From contig NC_087082.1 in assembly GCF_026151205.1 (NCBI RefSeq), positions 12,743,865-12,807,864 on the forward strand: a stretch of 64,000 bases of DNA, given 5' to 3'. This document shows, piece by piece, positions 34,084-45,373 of this stretch; position 1 is the stretch's first letter; the number at the start of each line of letters is the position of its first letter. The position numbers were made by a program, and so were the translations under genes. The stretch is from Bolinopsis microptera. Taxonomy: Eukaryota; Ctenophora; Tentaculata; Lobata; Bolinopsidae. A model generated the notes under the pieces. The model was not told the origin of the DNA. It saw only the letters and a list, made by a program, of their open reading frames with translations, and ran no database searches.

Positions 34084-35162
34084 CCCCTAAATTAAACCCC
34101 AGAAATGAAGGTGATGGTGTTGTGAAAAAGTGAGAATATACAATGGCAATAACACAAAAAACATGCACACACAACATAGAAACACGGAAAACGATCGTAG
34201 AGAAATCGACTCTACAGTGATACGGCATGTTTGTACTACAACCTAAACTAGCCCCGCCCTTATTATAACAGTTATTATCGGAATAATAGTAATACCAATT
34301 ATTGAGGTGACGAGGTAGCAAGGTGAAAAACACACTGTACCTAGGAAACATGAGTGAACGCGTCGCAAGGAGAAGTTGTGACAGTGTACCCGAAAATGTA
34401 ACAGGTAGAAGATCAGAAAATCTAGAACAAAATAAAAATGGCCTCAATATAATGTGGAGAGGTTAGAGCTATACACCGAACAGAATTGTTTTTTGTGGTT
34501 TTTAGATGGCATAGCCTGTATATAATTTTTTAAAACTTTTATTTAATGAATAACTTTACTGCACTAAAAATCAGGACGAGTCAAAAGGACCCTGGTAATA
34601 GTACATATAACCATTTTTAACAAGGTAACGGTGGTAAAAATATGTGACTCACGTGGAGAAGGATCTGCAGCAATAAAATAATATTGGATCAGACATCCAT
34701 ACAGTAACCAGAATTTAGAACTGGTTCTCTCGAAGTCGGTAATATACAGGTGTAATAATGAGAGGGGATTAAATTATGAATAAAAAGTTACCTAAACTGG
34801 ATAAGCGACTGAATGGAGCAAATATAGCATTAATAAGGTTAATGGTATCGAGCTGACGGATACAATAACATAAAGCTGGCGGTCACAATAATATAATGAG
34901 ATACGCACGCTTGATAGCGGATGATAAAGTGATAATAAGCCCTAACCACGTAATTCCTACACCACGGAACCAATGAACCACCACCTGAAGAATAGGCACA
35001 CGCTGTACAAATACTAAGCAGTAAATCAGATGTTAAATGTTTAAAAATGAAGGGGTCTCGTAAGCTAAATCTTAATAAATACAGGGAAAACGCCCTATAA
35101 ATAAAAAATACCAATTTAAACGATTAGTAAATAACTGGGTGATATAAGAGTTACAACCGGTT

Positions 35163-36227
35163 TTAAGAGGTTGTCGGAGAATTACTTGACCTACGTTGGA
35201 CCCGTTTGATATTTGGGAGGCCATGTCTGGCCCTTAGGGCAAATTTTAACCGGCTAAAATAAACCTTCAAACCGGCTTCGTTTAGATGAAAAGAGTCCGA
35301 GTTTCCGACTGAAAATTTCGGTAGCAGCTTGCCGTTGTTGCTTTGGAATGTTTTCATATCTACGTATGATGCATTCGGCAAATTTTGGCACATATCGTTC
35401 AAATAAAAATTATATTTTGTGATTCTGGTGTTGATTGTGGGGGAGGTAGATGGGAGAACCCCGGGACAAAAGACATGACATGAAGGAAGTGCTTTCCTGA
35501 CTTTCTTTATGTAGGAGAAAGTAGATTTAGCCAAATCTTCCGGGACACAAGAATCTAACTTTAAGTTGTTAGTGCCTACTGCTAAAATAAGATCAGATAT
35601 ACCATTATATGATTCTGGCTCTGGTAAATTCTCGACCGTAGCTACAAAGGTATCAGATCCCGGTAAGGCGGCCCCTAGAGTTCCCTTTCCCTGTCCGAAT
35701 TTAATTTTCCCCCCCGAATTGGAATCACCAAGTAAAGCAATTTTGGTCTCAGGAGAACCTACTGGCTCCCATCCTGACTCTATGTTTAATGAGTTTGACC
35801 CTGAGAGTGTATCTAGTTTCGCCTCAAGCTCAATATTTAGGTTTTCCAAGGAAATGACACGGTCTGACAAATCTGTGAGTTCGAGCTGTTGTGACCCCGC
35901 TCTCTCACCAATACTAGACATTCTGGAATCATACCTATCGAGTTTTGATGTGATCGTATCTAATCTAGAATCGAAACTTTCTAATTTACTGGAGATTGCG
36001 TCAAGTCTGGAAACAGTCGAGTTAGAAAAGTTATTATACAGGGTTTCTATTAGCTTAACAATGGACTGCTCTTCGGTCTCAATAGGAGAGCCTGAGATGT
36101 TTAGGTTCGGACGTTTTGGAGCATCCATGTCAGAGGGCGAACTACTAGCACTTACATCAGATAAAGTCCTTTTATTATCCGATTGTTGTGGCGGAGAACC
36201 AGAAAAGTACCCTAAGATACTCGACAT
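35163..36227 (-). CDS. LINE ORF1: coiled coil + SGNH esterase-like domain
   Basis: 354 codons, intact. The N-terminal region is Ser/Pro-rich, then a heptad-like coiled coil with repeating SKL-SFDSRLD-TSKLD-YDSR. The C-terminal half is an SGNH hydrolase: LLGDSNSGG (catalytic Ser block), AVGTNNL (GxxN block) and DSFHLNEAG (Asp/His dyad). ORF1 esterase domains are known from CR1- and L2-type LINEs. Here it precedes an L1/Tx1-like ORF2 in an element bounded by one target duplication. Likely RNP-forming protein; the catalytic role of the esterase in LINEs is not established. Confidence 0.88.
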   Translation of the reverse strand: MSSILGYFSGSPPQQSDNKRTLSDVSASSSPSDMDAPKRPNLNISGSPIETEEQSIVKLIETLYNNFSNSTVSRLDAISSKLESFDSRLDTITSKLDRYDSRMSSIGERAGSQQLELTDLSDRVISLENLNIELEAKLDTLSGSNSLNIESGWEPVGSPETKIALLGDSNSGGKIKFGQGKGTLGAALPGSDTFVATVENLPEPESYNGISDLILAVGTNNLKLDSCVPEDLAKSTFSYIKKVRKALPSCHVFCPGVLPSTSPTINTRITKYNFYLNDMCQNLPNASYVDMKTFQSNNGKLLPKFSVGNSDSFHLNEAGLKVYFSRLKFALRARHGLPNIKRVQRRSSNSPTTS

Positions 36228-36504
36228 AACCGATAAATATGTGCACAGCTAAATTGTAGCCGGTAAAAACTTATCACGTGGTAAATAAAATGTACGTGTT
36301 AAACTATGAATAGCATAGACGTTAGGAAGGTTCTAGAAAAACGGGTAAAAAGTCACAACTTTAACGGATAAAAATTATCTTAGATAAGCATTATAGTACA
36401 TGATTGAAAAAACCGTTATAAAAAGTTGAAATAAAGGTGTAATCTAAAAAAGATAAGAGAGCTTAAGAAAAGGTGGCGAAATGAAAGTTTAAAATGAGAA
36501 GAGA

Positions 36505-36517
36505 AATTCTTATTCTT
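36505..36517. repeat. LINE target-site duplication, right copy
   Basis: AATTCTTATTCTT. Overlaps the first two bases of the minus-strand stop codon (36518-36516) of the aerolysin-like gene. Confidence 0.9.
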
Positions 36518-39500
36518 ACAGATACGTTTGTCGTTTCACCACTGCTGCTAACAATCTGAAATATGCACAGTGCGAACCGTGCGAATTAAAACCAATAACG
36601 TGAATTGAGTTACAAGATAACGCACCTTGATCATTATTATTGGTCCATGTCATAGTGTATGGAACAGAAGCTTGCTCCTGGATAATGACGACAGAGCAAG
36701 TGGAGGTCTTCCCAGCCGGTCCTTTGCATTCAAATTCGATTTTCAATGATTTTTCAACTGATTTCTCTTTTCCTGTTGGGTGCGAAAAGAAAGAATTAAA
36801 ATCATTTTTTCGTGTCTGTATTTGGGTTGTAGCAAAACTTCGAACTCTAGTGCATGCTGATGTGTAGTAATAGTATGACACACATCAGATCTATAAGTAT
36901 ATGCAGATTCAATAGCTCACTCACATTTTGCCAGATCATGAAACATACAATTACACGGACACGCTTACCGTAGCTAAATTCGTACGGAGCGGACAACGCT
37001 AAGGATATTTCTCCAGTTGTGATAAAGGGCACACTGGCAGTAAAGGTAGTTCCAGCAGCTACTCCGGCTGGTTGACTGAATAACATCGTCTCCATTACTG
37101 TCTCCAACACACTCACGTTCACAGTATGAGTCTCAGAGCCTCCGTTTCTGATAACTTTGTGGCTGCAGGTATTGGTTACTTAGCCCTTGGTCAATAATCA
37201 ATATAATCATTAGTACACTATGGCCCAAAATACATTTTGAAGCAACATCTGCAGTTTTAAAAATAACGCTGTAATCTTCTATAGAAATTACAATGGGGTT
37301 TTTTGCTCGCAGAAAGCGATTTCGCTTAATTTGTAATTAGTGAGATATTATAGAAATAGTCTTCACATAAGAAATAAGAATGGATTTCTCGACTTACCCG
37401 ACGGTGGTGGGTTTCATTGGAAAGATTTTACCAGCAGTGACGTGGTACTTTATATCAGTTGCTGTCCAAGTGGAACTGTTGATCTTTGAGCATCCGCAGG
37501 GCCCTAAAATAAAATGACTTAATTTGAATTGGTGATACTTGTAGTTTGAATTATGAATATTCGAAACCAATCTAGTTTTCAAGTCCCTACCAGTATTTTG
37601 ACAAACTGTTTTCTTCCAATGCAATAAAGCGCATATTATCGGGTTACCTCAATACCTGCTTACCTGGTTGAGACATGTAGTAATCAGAGGCAGTATCACG
37701 AGAATAGAACCATATCTTAGTCACGTGCCTCCCGAGATAGGGGCTGACCCAGTTATTGTACGGACATGTTGAAGGAGAGAACACAAAGTTTAGAACCTCC
37801 ACTCCGTTGCAGTCAACCACAAGTCTGACAGCTGAACTTTCGTTACCGACTTGCTCGTTGATTGTTTCCGAACTTTTGAGCAATGCTATTTTCCAAATCT
37901 TGTCTGTTGGTGAAGGCAGATTAGTTGGAAAGTCAGTGTGACTTTTGCATCCGCGAATGTAATATTGTGGAGTTGAGTCGAACCTGATTTCGAATGCTCC
38001 TGAATAATGGCTTTGTGAATCGTAAAAGTACACCCTAGATACATCTCCACTTCCAAGTAAACTATCTGTTTTAATTTGTAGTGGGGTCTTCTCAAGGTTG
38101 TAATCTACGAATTCGTTTCGTTGTACTCTTGTCCAACCTGTGTGCATAAATGTCACTTCTTGATAACTATATATATATATATATATATAAACAAAAGCTC
38201 TAAGAAACAGATAGTAAACAAAGTAAACATTTCTGTCCCCTAATATTTCTCAAACAAAAGTCATGCAATTTGCATACTTAACTCTATTCTGAGCAATTAA
38301 CGTTAAATAGTTAAAATCACATAAATTATTCAACGATAATTTTCGAACACTAAGGTCTTGTAGAATCAGTGAGAAAAGGTTTAACTGCGGTCTTCCACGC
38401 CGCCCTTGAAGCTGTAAGGTGTTAACAGCAAAAACAAGCGACGAATAGGCTGGACCATCTGCAGTAGGCCCACGCAGTACATGTCCGAGCATCCTCCACC
38501 GACTACGAGCCACTTTAGCTGACAATGGTTCGCTATTGCAGCGTTTATACAAGTTCTTGTTGGAAATGATGTGAGGGTATTTGTAATTCAAAATTGATCG
38601 CAGATGACGTCTGTGAGCAATATTTAGTTTTTCCAACACTGATTTAGGGGCAGCCCAGCAAGATGAATTGTACATTAAAACGGATACTACCAGAGCCTCA
38701 TACAACAGTAGCCTCTTGCTCAGAGGGATCTTATGGTTCCAAGCTTTCTTGTATTTGTTAAACGAGGCATATCCCAGACATATTCTTCTAGAGATGTCCT
38801 CCTTACTACAAAGCATGGAGCCAAGCGTGATACTCTTTCTCCAGAGCTCGTTCCCTGCAATTGGCTTACCCTGATCGTCTTTAGCTCCCTTTTCAGCTAA
38901 GGACACATGAGTGAAATTAAGATAAGTTTTTCACCTCATCATCGTCGCTGCGATTACTTTTCCTGTGTCTGATGACACCAATTGACGATTTTGCAGCATT
39001 CTTTATGGACTCAAGTAAGCAATTTAAATCTGAATTTGGATCCAGAGCAGGAACAGTGTTACTTAAGTTATCATCTAAGGATTGACGATATTTCACCTGA
39101 ATGGTGGGGTTCGAGGTGAGTTCAGAGGTGTTGAACTTTAAGGATGACTTGGAGTGGCGTTTATAGCAAAGACAGATTTCCTTAAAGTCTACTCTAGTGC
39201 GACAACAAATCTGTGATCAGAGTATGTCAAGGTGTATGCATAAGATCTAGAATCTTGTAGTTGTAGCATTGGCTTCGACCTATTCCGACACAGGATGAAA
39301 TCGATCTGAGAATAGACCGGGATCGTCTTTTTACTATTTCGCCCGGCACTCCAGTCTTTCCTCCAGCCAGTGTAGGTGGTCGTATGTCGAGCAGGATGAT
39401 AAAAACCAGTGTTGGAGGCAAAGAGGTCAAATTCTGATAAGAAGTCTAACAAGTTTTCCCCCATATCGTTGCGCAAACCCATACCATGTTTACCCATGAA

Positions 39501-39836
39501 ACGACCAAAACCAAAGTCCTTATCTGAAGCAGTCATTTTTCCCAACTTTGAATTAAAATCCCCCAAAACAAATATCTCAACATTAGCAGGGACGTTTAGA
39601 GCGTCCCTAACTTGGCCGTAAAAATTAATCTTGATAACTGCAAGATATTTAACGTCGCCAGCTCACGAAGTCGATTGAACCAGCCAAGAAAAATTTCTTA
39701 TCACAAATTCTGATAAGGCGCCCAAAGCTTGTCCCTTATAGTTTGGGACTGACTTTGATTACACAGTTAATTACTTACCACACTCAGCGAGGGTTAAGTT
39801 GGTTATAAAGACGACAATCAAATATAACACTGACAT
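36516..39836 (-). CDS. Secreted aerolysin-fold (pore-forming-like) protein, 5 exons
   Basis: Exons 39836-39779, 38158-37664, 37503-37398, 37162-36969 and 36856-36516 have matching phases and GT-AG ends, about 397 residues. Exon 1 is a signal peptide (hydrophobic core LYLIVVFI). Exon 2 encodes a Cys-containing N-terminal domain (about 165 residues) with IWKIALL, VVDCNGVEVLNFVFS and DTASDYY. I recognise this pattern from uncharacterised invertebrate secreted proteins but cannot name it. Exons 4-5 resemble the aerolysin/ETX-MTX2/natterin module: AGVAAGTTFTASVPFITTGE, the Ser/Thr-rich insertion-loop-like region, FECKGPAGKTSTCSV and VPYTMTW. Such proteins can act in venom, immunity or digestion; which applies here is unknown. 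The first intron contains a LINE fragment and the LINE at 29722-36504 sits at its stop codon, leaving the reading frame intact. Confidence 0.8.
38167..38190. repeat. (AT)n microsatellite
   Basis: Alternating TA run next to the acceptor of exon 2 of the aerolysin-like gene. Confidence 0.9.
38250..39660 (-). pseudogene. Internally deleted LINE in aerolysin-like gene intron 1
   Basis: Endonuclease part at 39566-39189 (GDFNSKLGKM, QIDFILCRN, SDHRFVV) and RT C-terminal part at 38906-38250 (LLYEALVVSVLMYNSSCW, RHLRSIL, RSRWRMLGHVLRG). The RT palm between them is missing. Same family as the fragment at 19818-20342. Same strand as the host gene. Confidence 0.85.
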
Positions 39837-39839
39837 CTT

Positions 39840-41692
39840 TATGAAAATAAACTGTTGCAGACCGCGGAAAGTTTTATAATTTAACGAAATTTGGTAGCGA
39901 GCCACACTCTAGCTGGTAAGGTACACCATGGTGCAGGTGAGATAATTCCATCTTTTTCGTTTCATCACGGCAACTTTACGTATGATAGTCGCCCTTAGAA
40001 ACCAGATAAATTTTAATTAGATTTCGTATCGGTAAAATATAATATTTTCAAACTAATTTGCCTGATACGGCTAGTTTTCTCAGATTTTTTTCTACGGTAT
40101 AGGAAATTTGAAACTCCATACTTTTGCTTTTGTAAGGTGACCTAAGCTCAATTTTGTTTTAAAATGTCCAGTGATCTACACGGAAAATCGTCTGAAGATA
40201 ATTCTTACCAACATCAAATATGCATTGAATTGTTCATGAAGGCAGGATGAGCACCACTTCATATGATGCGAATCGGGGTCGCGTGGTGGGATTGGCGGTC
40301 GCGTGATTAGACCGACTGTCACGTGACCTCGGTTGTCCCTTCTGTGGCACAGGTGGCAGGCTGCGGTTGATCGGCTCTTGATTTATTTGGGCTTCAGTCC
40401 TTGAAAAGCTGATTTGTATTGAGTACACTGGCATATTATATATGAATGTGATACCAACTTTAACGAGTATAAAGTGGCATATTCAGATGCTGACTCCCGG
40501 CCCTACAGAAATTGAAGATTTGTGCTTCAGCTTGTGTTCTAAATATTAATAGATCATATCGTCACTTTCACGGGAATTGACGGTCATTGTCGTAAATTTA
40601 AATGTGGCAAGCACTCAGCAAAAGGCTTTTAAACAAAATTAAATCATTGAAATATAATAACACCCATGTTGTCGTGAACCATGCTTATTACATTCTAATA
40701 TTATTCTTGATTATGAAAGTATGAAACGAGCATGTGTATTGTGTGCTAAATTTTGATTCCCTCTGTTACGTAATTATAAAGGAACAAATGGAATATTTAT
40801 GATTTTAAACACTCCACTTCCTAACCATTTAATTGACAGTATAGACATCGAATAACGGGTAAACTACAGCGAATTGATCGTAGGTATCACTTTCACTTTT
40901 AGGATAGATTTTCATGCTAGACAGATTTTCATTCGAGACAAGAAGTAATTGTATAATTTCGGAGTTCAGGGTCTTCTATAACGGAATGGCTAACGTAACA
41001 TAATGTTCTTAATGCACAATAATAGAATAATGCATGACATGTTTTCATAACGGAAACTGAAAGACAAAAATTTATATGAGATCTGGCATAGATCTGGCAA
41101 AGGCAGAGGGTATAAAATGTAAATTTATTTTTACGTTTTCAGATTTCTTTAAATCGATCGATTGTTCTCCTCCTAGTAAAAGTAGCTCCGTTGCTATTTG
41201 TACTTTCATTGCTTACATAAATGCTTTTTTTCTTCTTTAACAAAAGTTTTTTTTTGGAAGTTACGAATTAAAAATCGTATGATATTGAATTAAGCTTTTA
41301 CGCCAGTCGACTGAGGCAGCATCAACTGCAAATATTCAAAGCATCGACCGTGAAATGATTCTCAGAACTTGAATTAAAGTTTAACGTAACTTACATTAAC
41401 TGGTCAACATTTTAATCGACAACTTTTTTCTGTCTAATCTTTATAATCTTGGCCAAGATAATTTTAAAGACTTGAATGTATGTTTAAAGCCAATCAAGAT
41501 CGAAGACTGTGATGACTGTTATGATAATTTGAACGTTTCAGAATTGGAATCTTGTGTAAAATATTTGGTCCGTTAATTGTTTCACATTAAATTGGCATTG
41601 TAAGTAACATAAGTATTACTAATAAACATTCAAATTCGAAACGAGTTTATTCCGTTCAGATTATTCTGAATTGTAACCACTTTCATAGGACA
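39840..41692. other. Intergenic, no gene seen
   Basis: AT-rich. Presumably contains the divergent promoters of the aerolysin-like gene (-) and the repeat-protein gene (+). The last bases (CTTTCATAG before GACAATG) look like a splice acceptor, so the gene at 41693 may have an upstream untranslated exon here. Confidence 0.4.
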
Positions 41693-43621
41693 ATGACTAT
41701 GCTACATGTAAAACTTATTCTTGGCCTGTTGCTTTTATTGATGATTGCTGAAGCCGGTAAAAAGTTTTGCGAGAAGAAGGCACTAGTGTTTGAAAAGTGT
41801 CTCAAGAAAGGCTACCAAGCAAAAATCTTCAAGAAATGCACAACAAAGCCAACAGCTAAGACTATAAAAAGGAGAACGGCAAAAAATTGTTCTAAAGCTG
41901 AAAAGAAAATATCCAAAAAGTGTAAATCATTCGAGTGTGACAATACAGATGATTTGACTGATGAGATAACAGAATGGATACCTATTTTCAATTCAACATC
42001 GAACATTGTTGGACCCTTCCACTCCCCAAACTTCCCAGAATTTAGGTTGAAGTTCACTCAAAACAAAGATCTGACAAAACAAGCCAAAGGTTACTACCAA
42101 GGGGTAAACGTCAATTTATACAATGGCGAAGGGTTAAGACTTGGTTTTACAAACTTCATGCTAATCGCCAATGTGACTGAAGAGGATGAAGAAGTCCAAT
42201 TTAAGGCACGTAAACGGTTATATTTCGACGGACCCTCATGGGATGAAGACAGCAATTGCTTCCAGTCTCTTGAGTTGTACTATCTGAAAGATTTCAACTT
42301 TGAGATGGTAACATCAGTTGGATCAGAGGAAATGTTCCAATTCACAACACCGAACGGAGAGAGATACAGTGAGGAAATGGGAGACTGCAGCAGCTACTCT
42401 GCTTGGCAGGAAATGTTGAAAGAAGCTCAGAGTGCGGACATGGGGATACTTAGTTGGCAAAGGGATCTGGCTGACTATTTTACCACTGAATACAACGTCA
42501 GGGAGCTTACAGATGACTCGACTGAAGACAAAACAGAGTGGACACCTATCTTCAACTCAACATCGAACATGGTTGGACCCTTCCACTCTCCCAACTTCCC
42601 CAAGTTTAGCTTGAAGTTCACTCAACACAAAGATCTAATAAAAGCATTGGAAAGTTGTAACCTGCATGTGAGCATCAATCTATACAGCGATAAAGGAACA
42701 AGACTTGGTTATACACACTTCATAATTTACGCCAATTTAATGGCTGAAGAAGTCAACTTCACGGCTTACAAACGTTTTTATTTTGACGGACTATTGTCTG
42801 CAACCCAAATTTGCTCACAGTATGTTGAGTTGTACTATCTGAAAGATTTCAACTTTGAGATGGTAACATCAGTTGGATCAGAGGAAATGTTCCAATTCAC
42901 AACACCGAACGGAGAGAGATACAGTGAGGAAATGGGAGACTGCAGCAGCTACTCTGCTTGGCAGGAAATGTTGAAAGAAGCTCAGAGTGCGGACATGGGG
43001 ATACTTAGTTGGCAAAGGGACCTGGCTGACTATTTTACCACTGAATACAAAATCAGGGAGCTTACAGATGACTCGACTGAAGACAAAACAGAGTGGACAC
43101 CTATCTTCAACTCAACATCGAACATGGTTGGACCCTTCCACTCTCCCAACTTCCCCAAGTTTAGCTTGAAGTTCACTCAACACAAAGATCTAATAAAAGC
43201 ATTGGAAAGTTGTAACCTGCATGTGAGCATCAATCTATACAGCGATAAAGGAACAAGACTTGGTTATACACACTTCATAATTTACGCCAATTTAATGGCT
43301 GAAGAAGTCAACTTCACGGCTTACAAACGTTTTTATTTTGACGGACCATTGTCTGCAACCCACATTTGCTCACAGTATGTTGAGTTGTACTATCTGAAAG
43401 ATTTCAACTTTGAGATGGTAACATCAGTTGGATCAGAGGAAATGTTCCAATTCACAACACCGAACGGAGAGAGATACAGTGAGGAAATGGGAAACTGCAG
43501 CAGCTACTCTGCTTGGCAGGAAATGTTGAAAGAAGCTCAGAGTGCGGACATGGGGATACTTAGTTGGCAAAGGGACCTGGCTGACTATTTTACCACTGAA
43601 TACAAAATCAGGGAGTTTTGA
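41693..43621 (+). CDS. Secreted three-repeat protein with basic Cys-rich N terminus, unknown family
   Basis: 642 residues. Signal peptide (LILGLLLLLMIAEAG), then a Lys/Cys-rich segment of about 60 residues with six cysteines (FCEKK..KCLKKG..KCTTK..NCSKA..KKCKSFEC). Three tandem units of 185 residues (555 bp) follow, starting with TEW-PIFNSTSN at about residues 94, 281 and 466. Units 2 and 3 are nearly identical even at DNA level. Unit 1 is diverged in its first half but identical to the others in its second half (YYLKDFNFEMVTSVGSEEMF onward). Each unit has NSTSN, an N-glycosylation site, and few cysteines. One coding exon; an acceptor-like CATAG lies 4 nt before the ATG. AATAAA at 43761. I do not recognise the domain; extracellular matrix, venom or mucus protein are all possible. 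Confidence 0.85.
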   Translation: MTMLHVKLILGLLLLLMIAEAGKKFCEKKALVFEKCLKKGYQAKIFKKCTTKPTAKTIKRRTAKNCSKAEKKISKKCKSFECDNTDDLTDEITEWIPIFNSTSNIVGPFHSPNFPEFRLKFTQNKDLTKQAKGYYQGVNVNLYNGEGLRLGFTNFMLIANVTEEDEEVQFKARKRLYFDGPSWDEDSNCFQSLELYYLKDFNFEMVTSVGSEEMFQFTTPNGERYSEEMGDCSSYSAWQEMLKEAQSADMGILSWQRDLADYFTTEYNVRELTDDSTEDKTEWTPIFNSTSNMVGPFHSPNFPKFSLKFTQHKDLIKALESCNLHVSINLYSDKGTRLGYTHFIIYANLMAEEVNFTAYKRFYFDGLLSATQICSQYVELYYLKDFNFEMVTSVGSEEMFQFTTPNGERYSEEMGDCSSYSAWQEMLKEAQSADMGILSWQRDLADYFTTEYKIRELTDDSTEDKTEWTPIFNSTSNMVGPFHSPNFPKFSLKFTQHKDLIKALESCNLHVSINLYSDKGTRLGYTHFIIYANLMAEEVNFTAYKRFYFDGPLSATHICSQYVELYYLKDFNFEMVTSVGSEEMFQFTTPNGERYSEEMGNCSSYSAWQEMLKEAQSADMGILSWQRDLADYFTTEYKIREF

Positions 43622-43760
43622 GTAAAGTTAATGTTCAATGTTGGCTATCATGGAATTGTTTAATGTGCAATATTCATTTATTTCCTTAGGTAAATGAGTA
43701 TACAATATTAGAAATATTATAAATGTTGATGTAAAAATTTGTCAACAATTCATTTGCTCG

Positions 43761-43766
43761 AATAAA
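43761..43766 (+). promoter_or_regulatory. Polyadenylation signal AATAAA
   Basis: Canonical hexamer 140 nt past the stop of the three-repeat protein gene. Confidence 0.65.
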
Positions 43767-43811
43767 ATAAATTGTGTTGTCTTGAACTGAGATTGACATA
43801 CGTTGCATGCC

Positions 43812-44200
43812 ATTTTTCGCGCGCGAAGCGCGCGCCGTCGAAGGGGCGATTTTTTCCCTTTTTGGCCATTATTTGACCACAGAATACAAAGTTAAATAGA
43901 TATTGATCTGTTATTCATAATGAATGAGTAGTTTAAGCTTACCTTTCAAATAAAATTTGTCTCATCCAAAAATTTTGATAATTGACTCATTCGCATGGGC
44001 GTTTTCCCAAATACGGTCATATATAACTCAGCCAATTTTTGTCCAATGTGAACTTTATATTATATACGTGTTAAGGAGACTAGTAGCTACAAATGGAGGT
44101 GTTGGGTATGTTAAAACTGCGTTAAGGTGATTTGGCATAATTGATAATTGACTGACGGTGTTCGGTTTCGCCATCGTGTCATGTTAAAGTGAGTCATGTG
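43812..44200. repeat. Diverged relative of the 6.3-7.2 kb foldback element
   Basis: Starts with a GC hairpin (CGCGCGCGAAGCGCGCG near 43816). From about 43855 it follows the interior and inner right arm of the element at 6262-7240: TTTGACCACAGAATAC, ACTCAGCCAATTTTTGTCCA and AAGGAGACTAGTAGCTACAA have direct counterparts there. The outer arms are missing. Confidence 0.65.
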
Positions 44201-44424
44201 ATTCGCCCTCGTTTCCACCCTTTTAGGAAAATACCACCCATGTGTTCTGCACCCTCGTGCTCTCTGCACTAATGTCTTCCGCTCTTGTGTCCGGTTTCCT
44301 CACGATTTCTATCTTTTAAATATGTAACGAAGTTAGGCCCCGGCTAAAAATAAACCTCGCGTGATGCCGCACTCATATTTTGGTTGTCATGACCGCCGAG
44401 ATAATCCGCCTTCTACATATTTAT

Positions 44425-44450
44425 ATACAGGGTGGGCCAAAAGTCAGTGT
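44425..44450 (+). mobile_element. Possible solo mariner-type end
   Basis: TATACAGGGTGGGCCAAAAG resembles the CAGGGTG..CCAAAA start of mariner-like TIRs after a TA. I found no matching partner end nearby. Confidence 0.35.
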
Positions 44451-44814
44451 GCAAATATTGGCCTTAATCAGGTGATAAGATATCGCTTAAATACGGCCGG
44501 CACGGAAATGTTACCTTGTCACACTATAAACATGTAACGAAGTAAATATGGACCCCTTCATGCTGGCTTTTTTGACAAAATTTTCGAGTGTCCAGCTAGT
44601 AGTACCGTCGCTGGAAATAATAGTACCTAATTACGTAGAGTCAATAACTTGCTGCACTGGCGCGTGTCCTCAACAGTGATGTTTATTGTGGTTTCTTTCG
44701 TGTATGGTCGTTGAAAGTTGCTGAAAGATTTGTGGTACTGAATATTTGAGGATATTGAACAGAATTATACAGTATAGTATTTATATGACTTACTCTCGTA
44801 TTAGAAATAAGAAA

Positions 44815-45373
44815 TCACAGTGCTGGCAAGCACGAGCGTTGTCTTTATTGGGGGTATACTATGTACCCCCTTTACTATAAAACCCCCTTTACTATAAAAC
44901 CCCCTTTACTATAAAACCCCCTTTACTATTATACCCCCTTTGGTACACGTTACAAGCCTCTTTCGTGCACGCGAAGCGTGCACTCCGGCCGGAGGCGGCG
45001 GCCGAAGGCCGCCGTCTCCGGCAGGAGTTTTTCAGGCATTAAGACTCATCGGAAGTCGTTCAGCAGATTTATTTTTAGTTCAAAACATTCTAATTTGATG
45101 TCAAATATGACAAAAATACAAAATAGTTATGTGAAGATTTTTAAGAATTTGCATAAAATACGCGCCAGCACTGTTATACGAAATTCGGTAAAAAACCCTA
45201 AATCGCCATATTCAGGTGCCTTAAAAACCACGTTAAAATTGAGTTAGAAATCTGAAACTTTGCAGGGCGTCTAGACGTTGACCAAATCGACTGCAAAAAA
45301 AGTTTCAAGTTTCAGGAGCATCGGGAAATGGGTTTTCTAGAACCCCTGTTTTACGACAGATTGTCGTGATACA
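44815..45373 (+). mobile_element. Helitron-like element copy D, 5' part
   Basis: Starts TCACAGTGCTGGCAAGC after host A. Contains the CCCCCTTTACTAT minisatellite (about 44865-44942) and the two GC hairpins (44965-44983, 44989-45021). Interrupted by copy B at 45373/45374. Confidence 0.8.

Larger units (their letters stand above)
29722..36504 (-). mobile_element. 6.8-kb LINE (L1/Tx1-like) with 13-bp target duplication
   Basis: Minus-strand non-LTR retrotransposon with 5' UTR (about 36504-36228), ORF1 (36227-35163), a gap of about 1 kb, ORF2 (34083-30260, frameshifted), a 3' UTR and an A-rich tail made of A8G-like units (29722-29774 as T-rich on the plus strand). The duplication AATTCTTATTCTT on both sides shows that the insertion is complete at both ends. 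The 3' UTR carries a perfect stem-loop at 29826-29845. Confidence 0.93.

Noticed and set aside
35566-36252. 228-codon plus-strand ORF
   Set aside because: Antisense shadow of the LINE ORF1, which has SGNH motifs on the minus strand.
44978-45247. 89-codon ORF shared with 29199-29552
   Set aside because: Both lie in the 5' part of the Helitron-like copies and arise from the GC hairpins; copies B and C do not keep it open.
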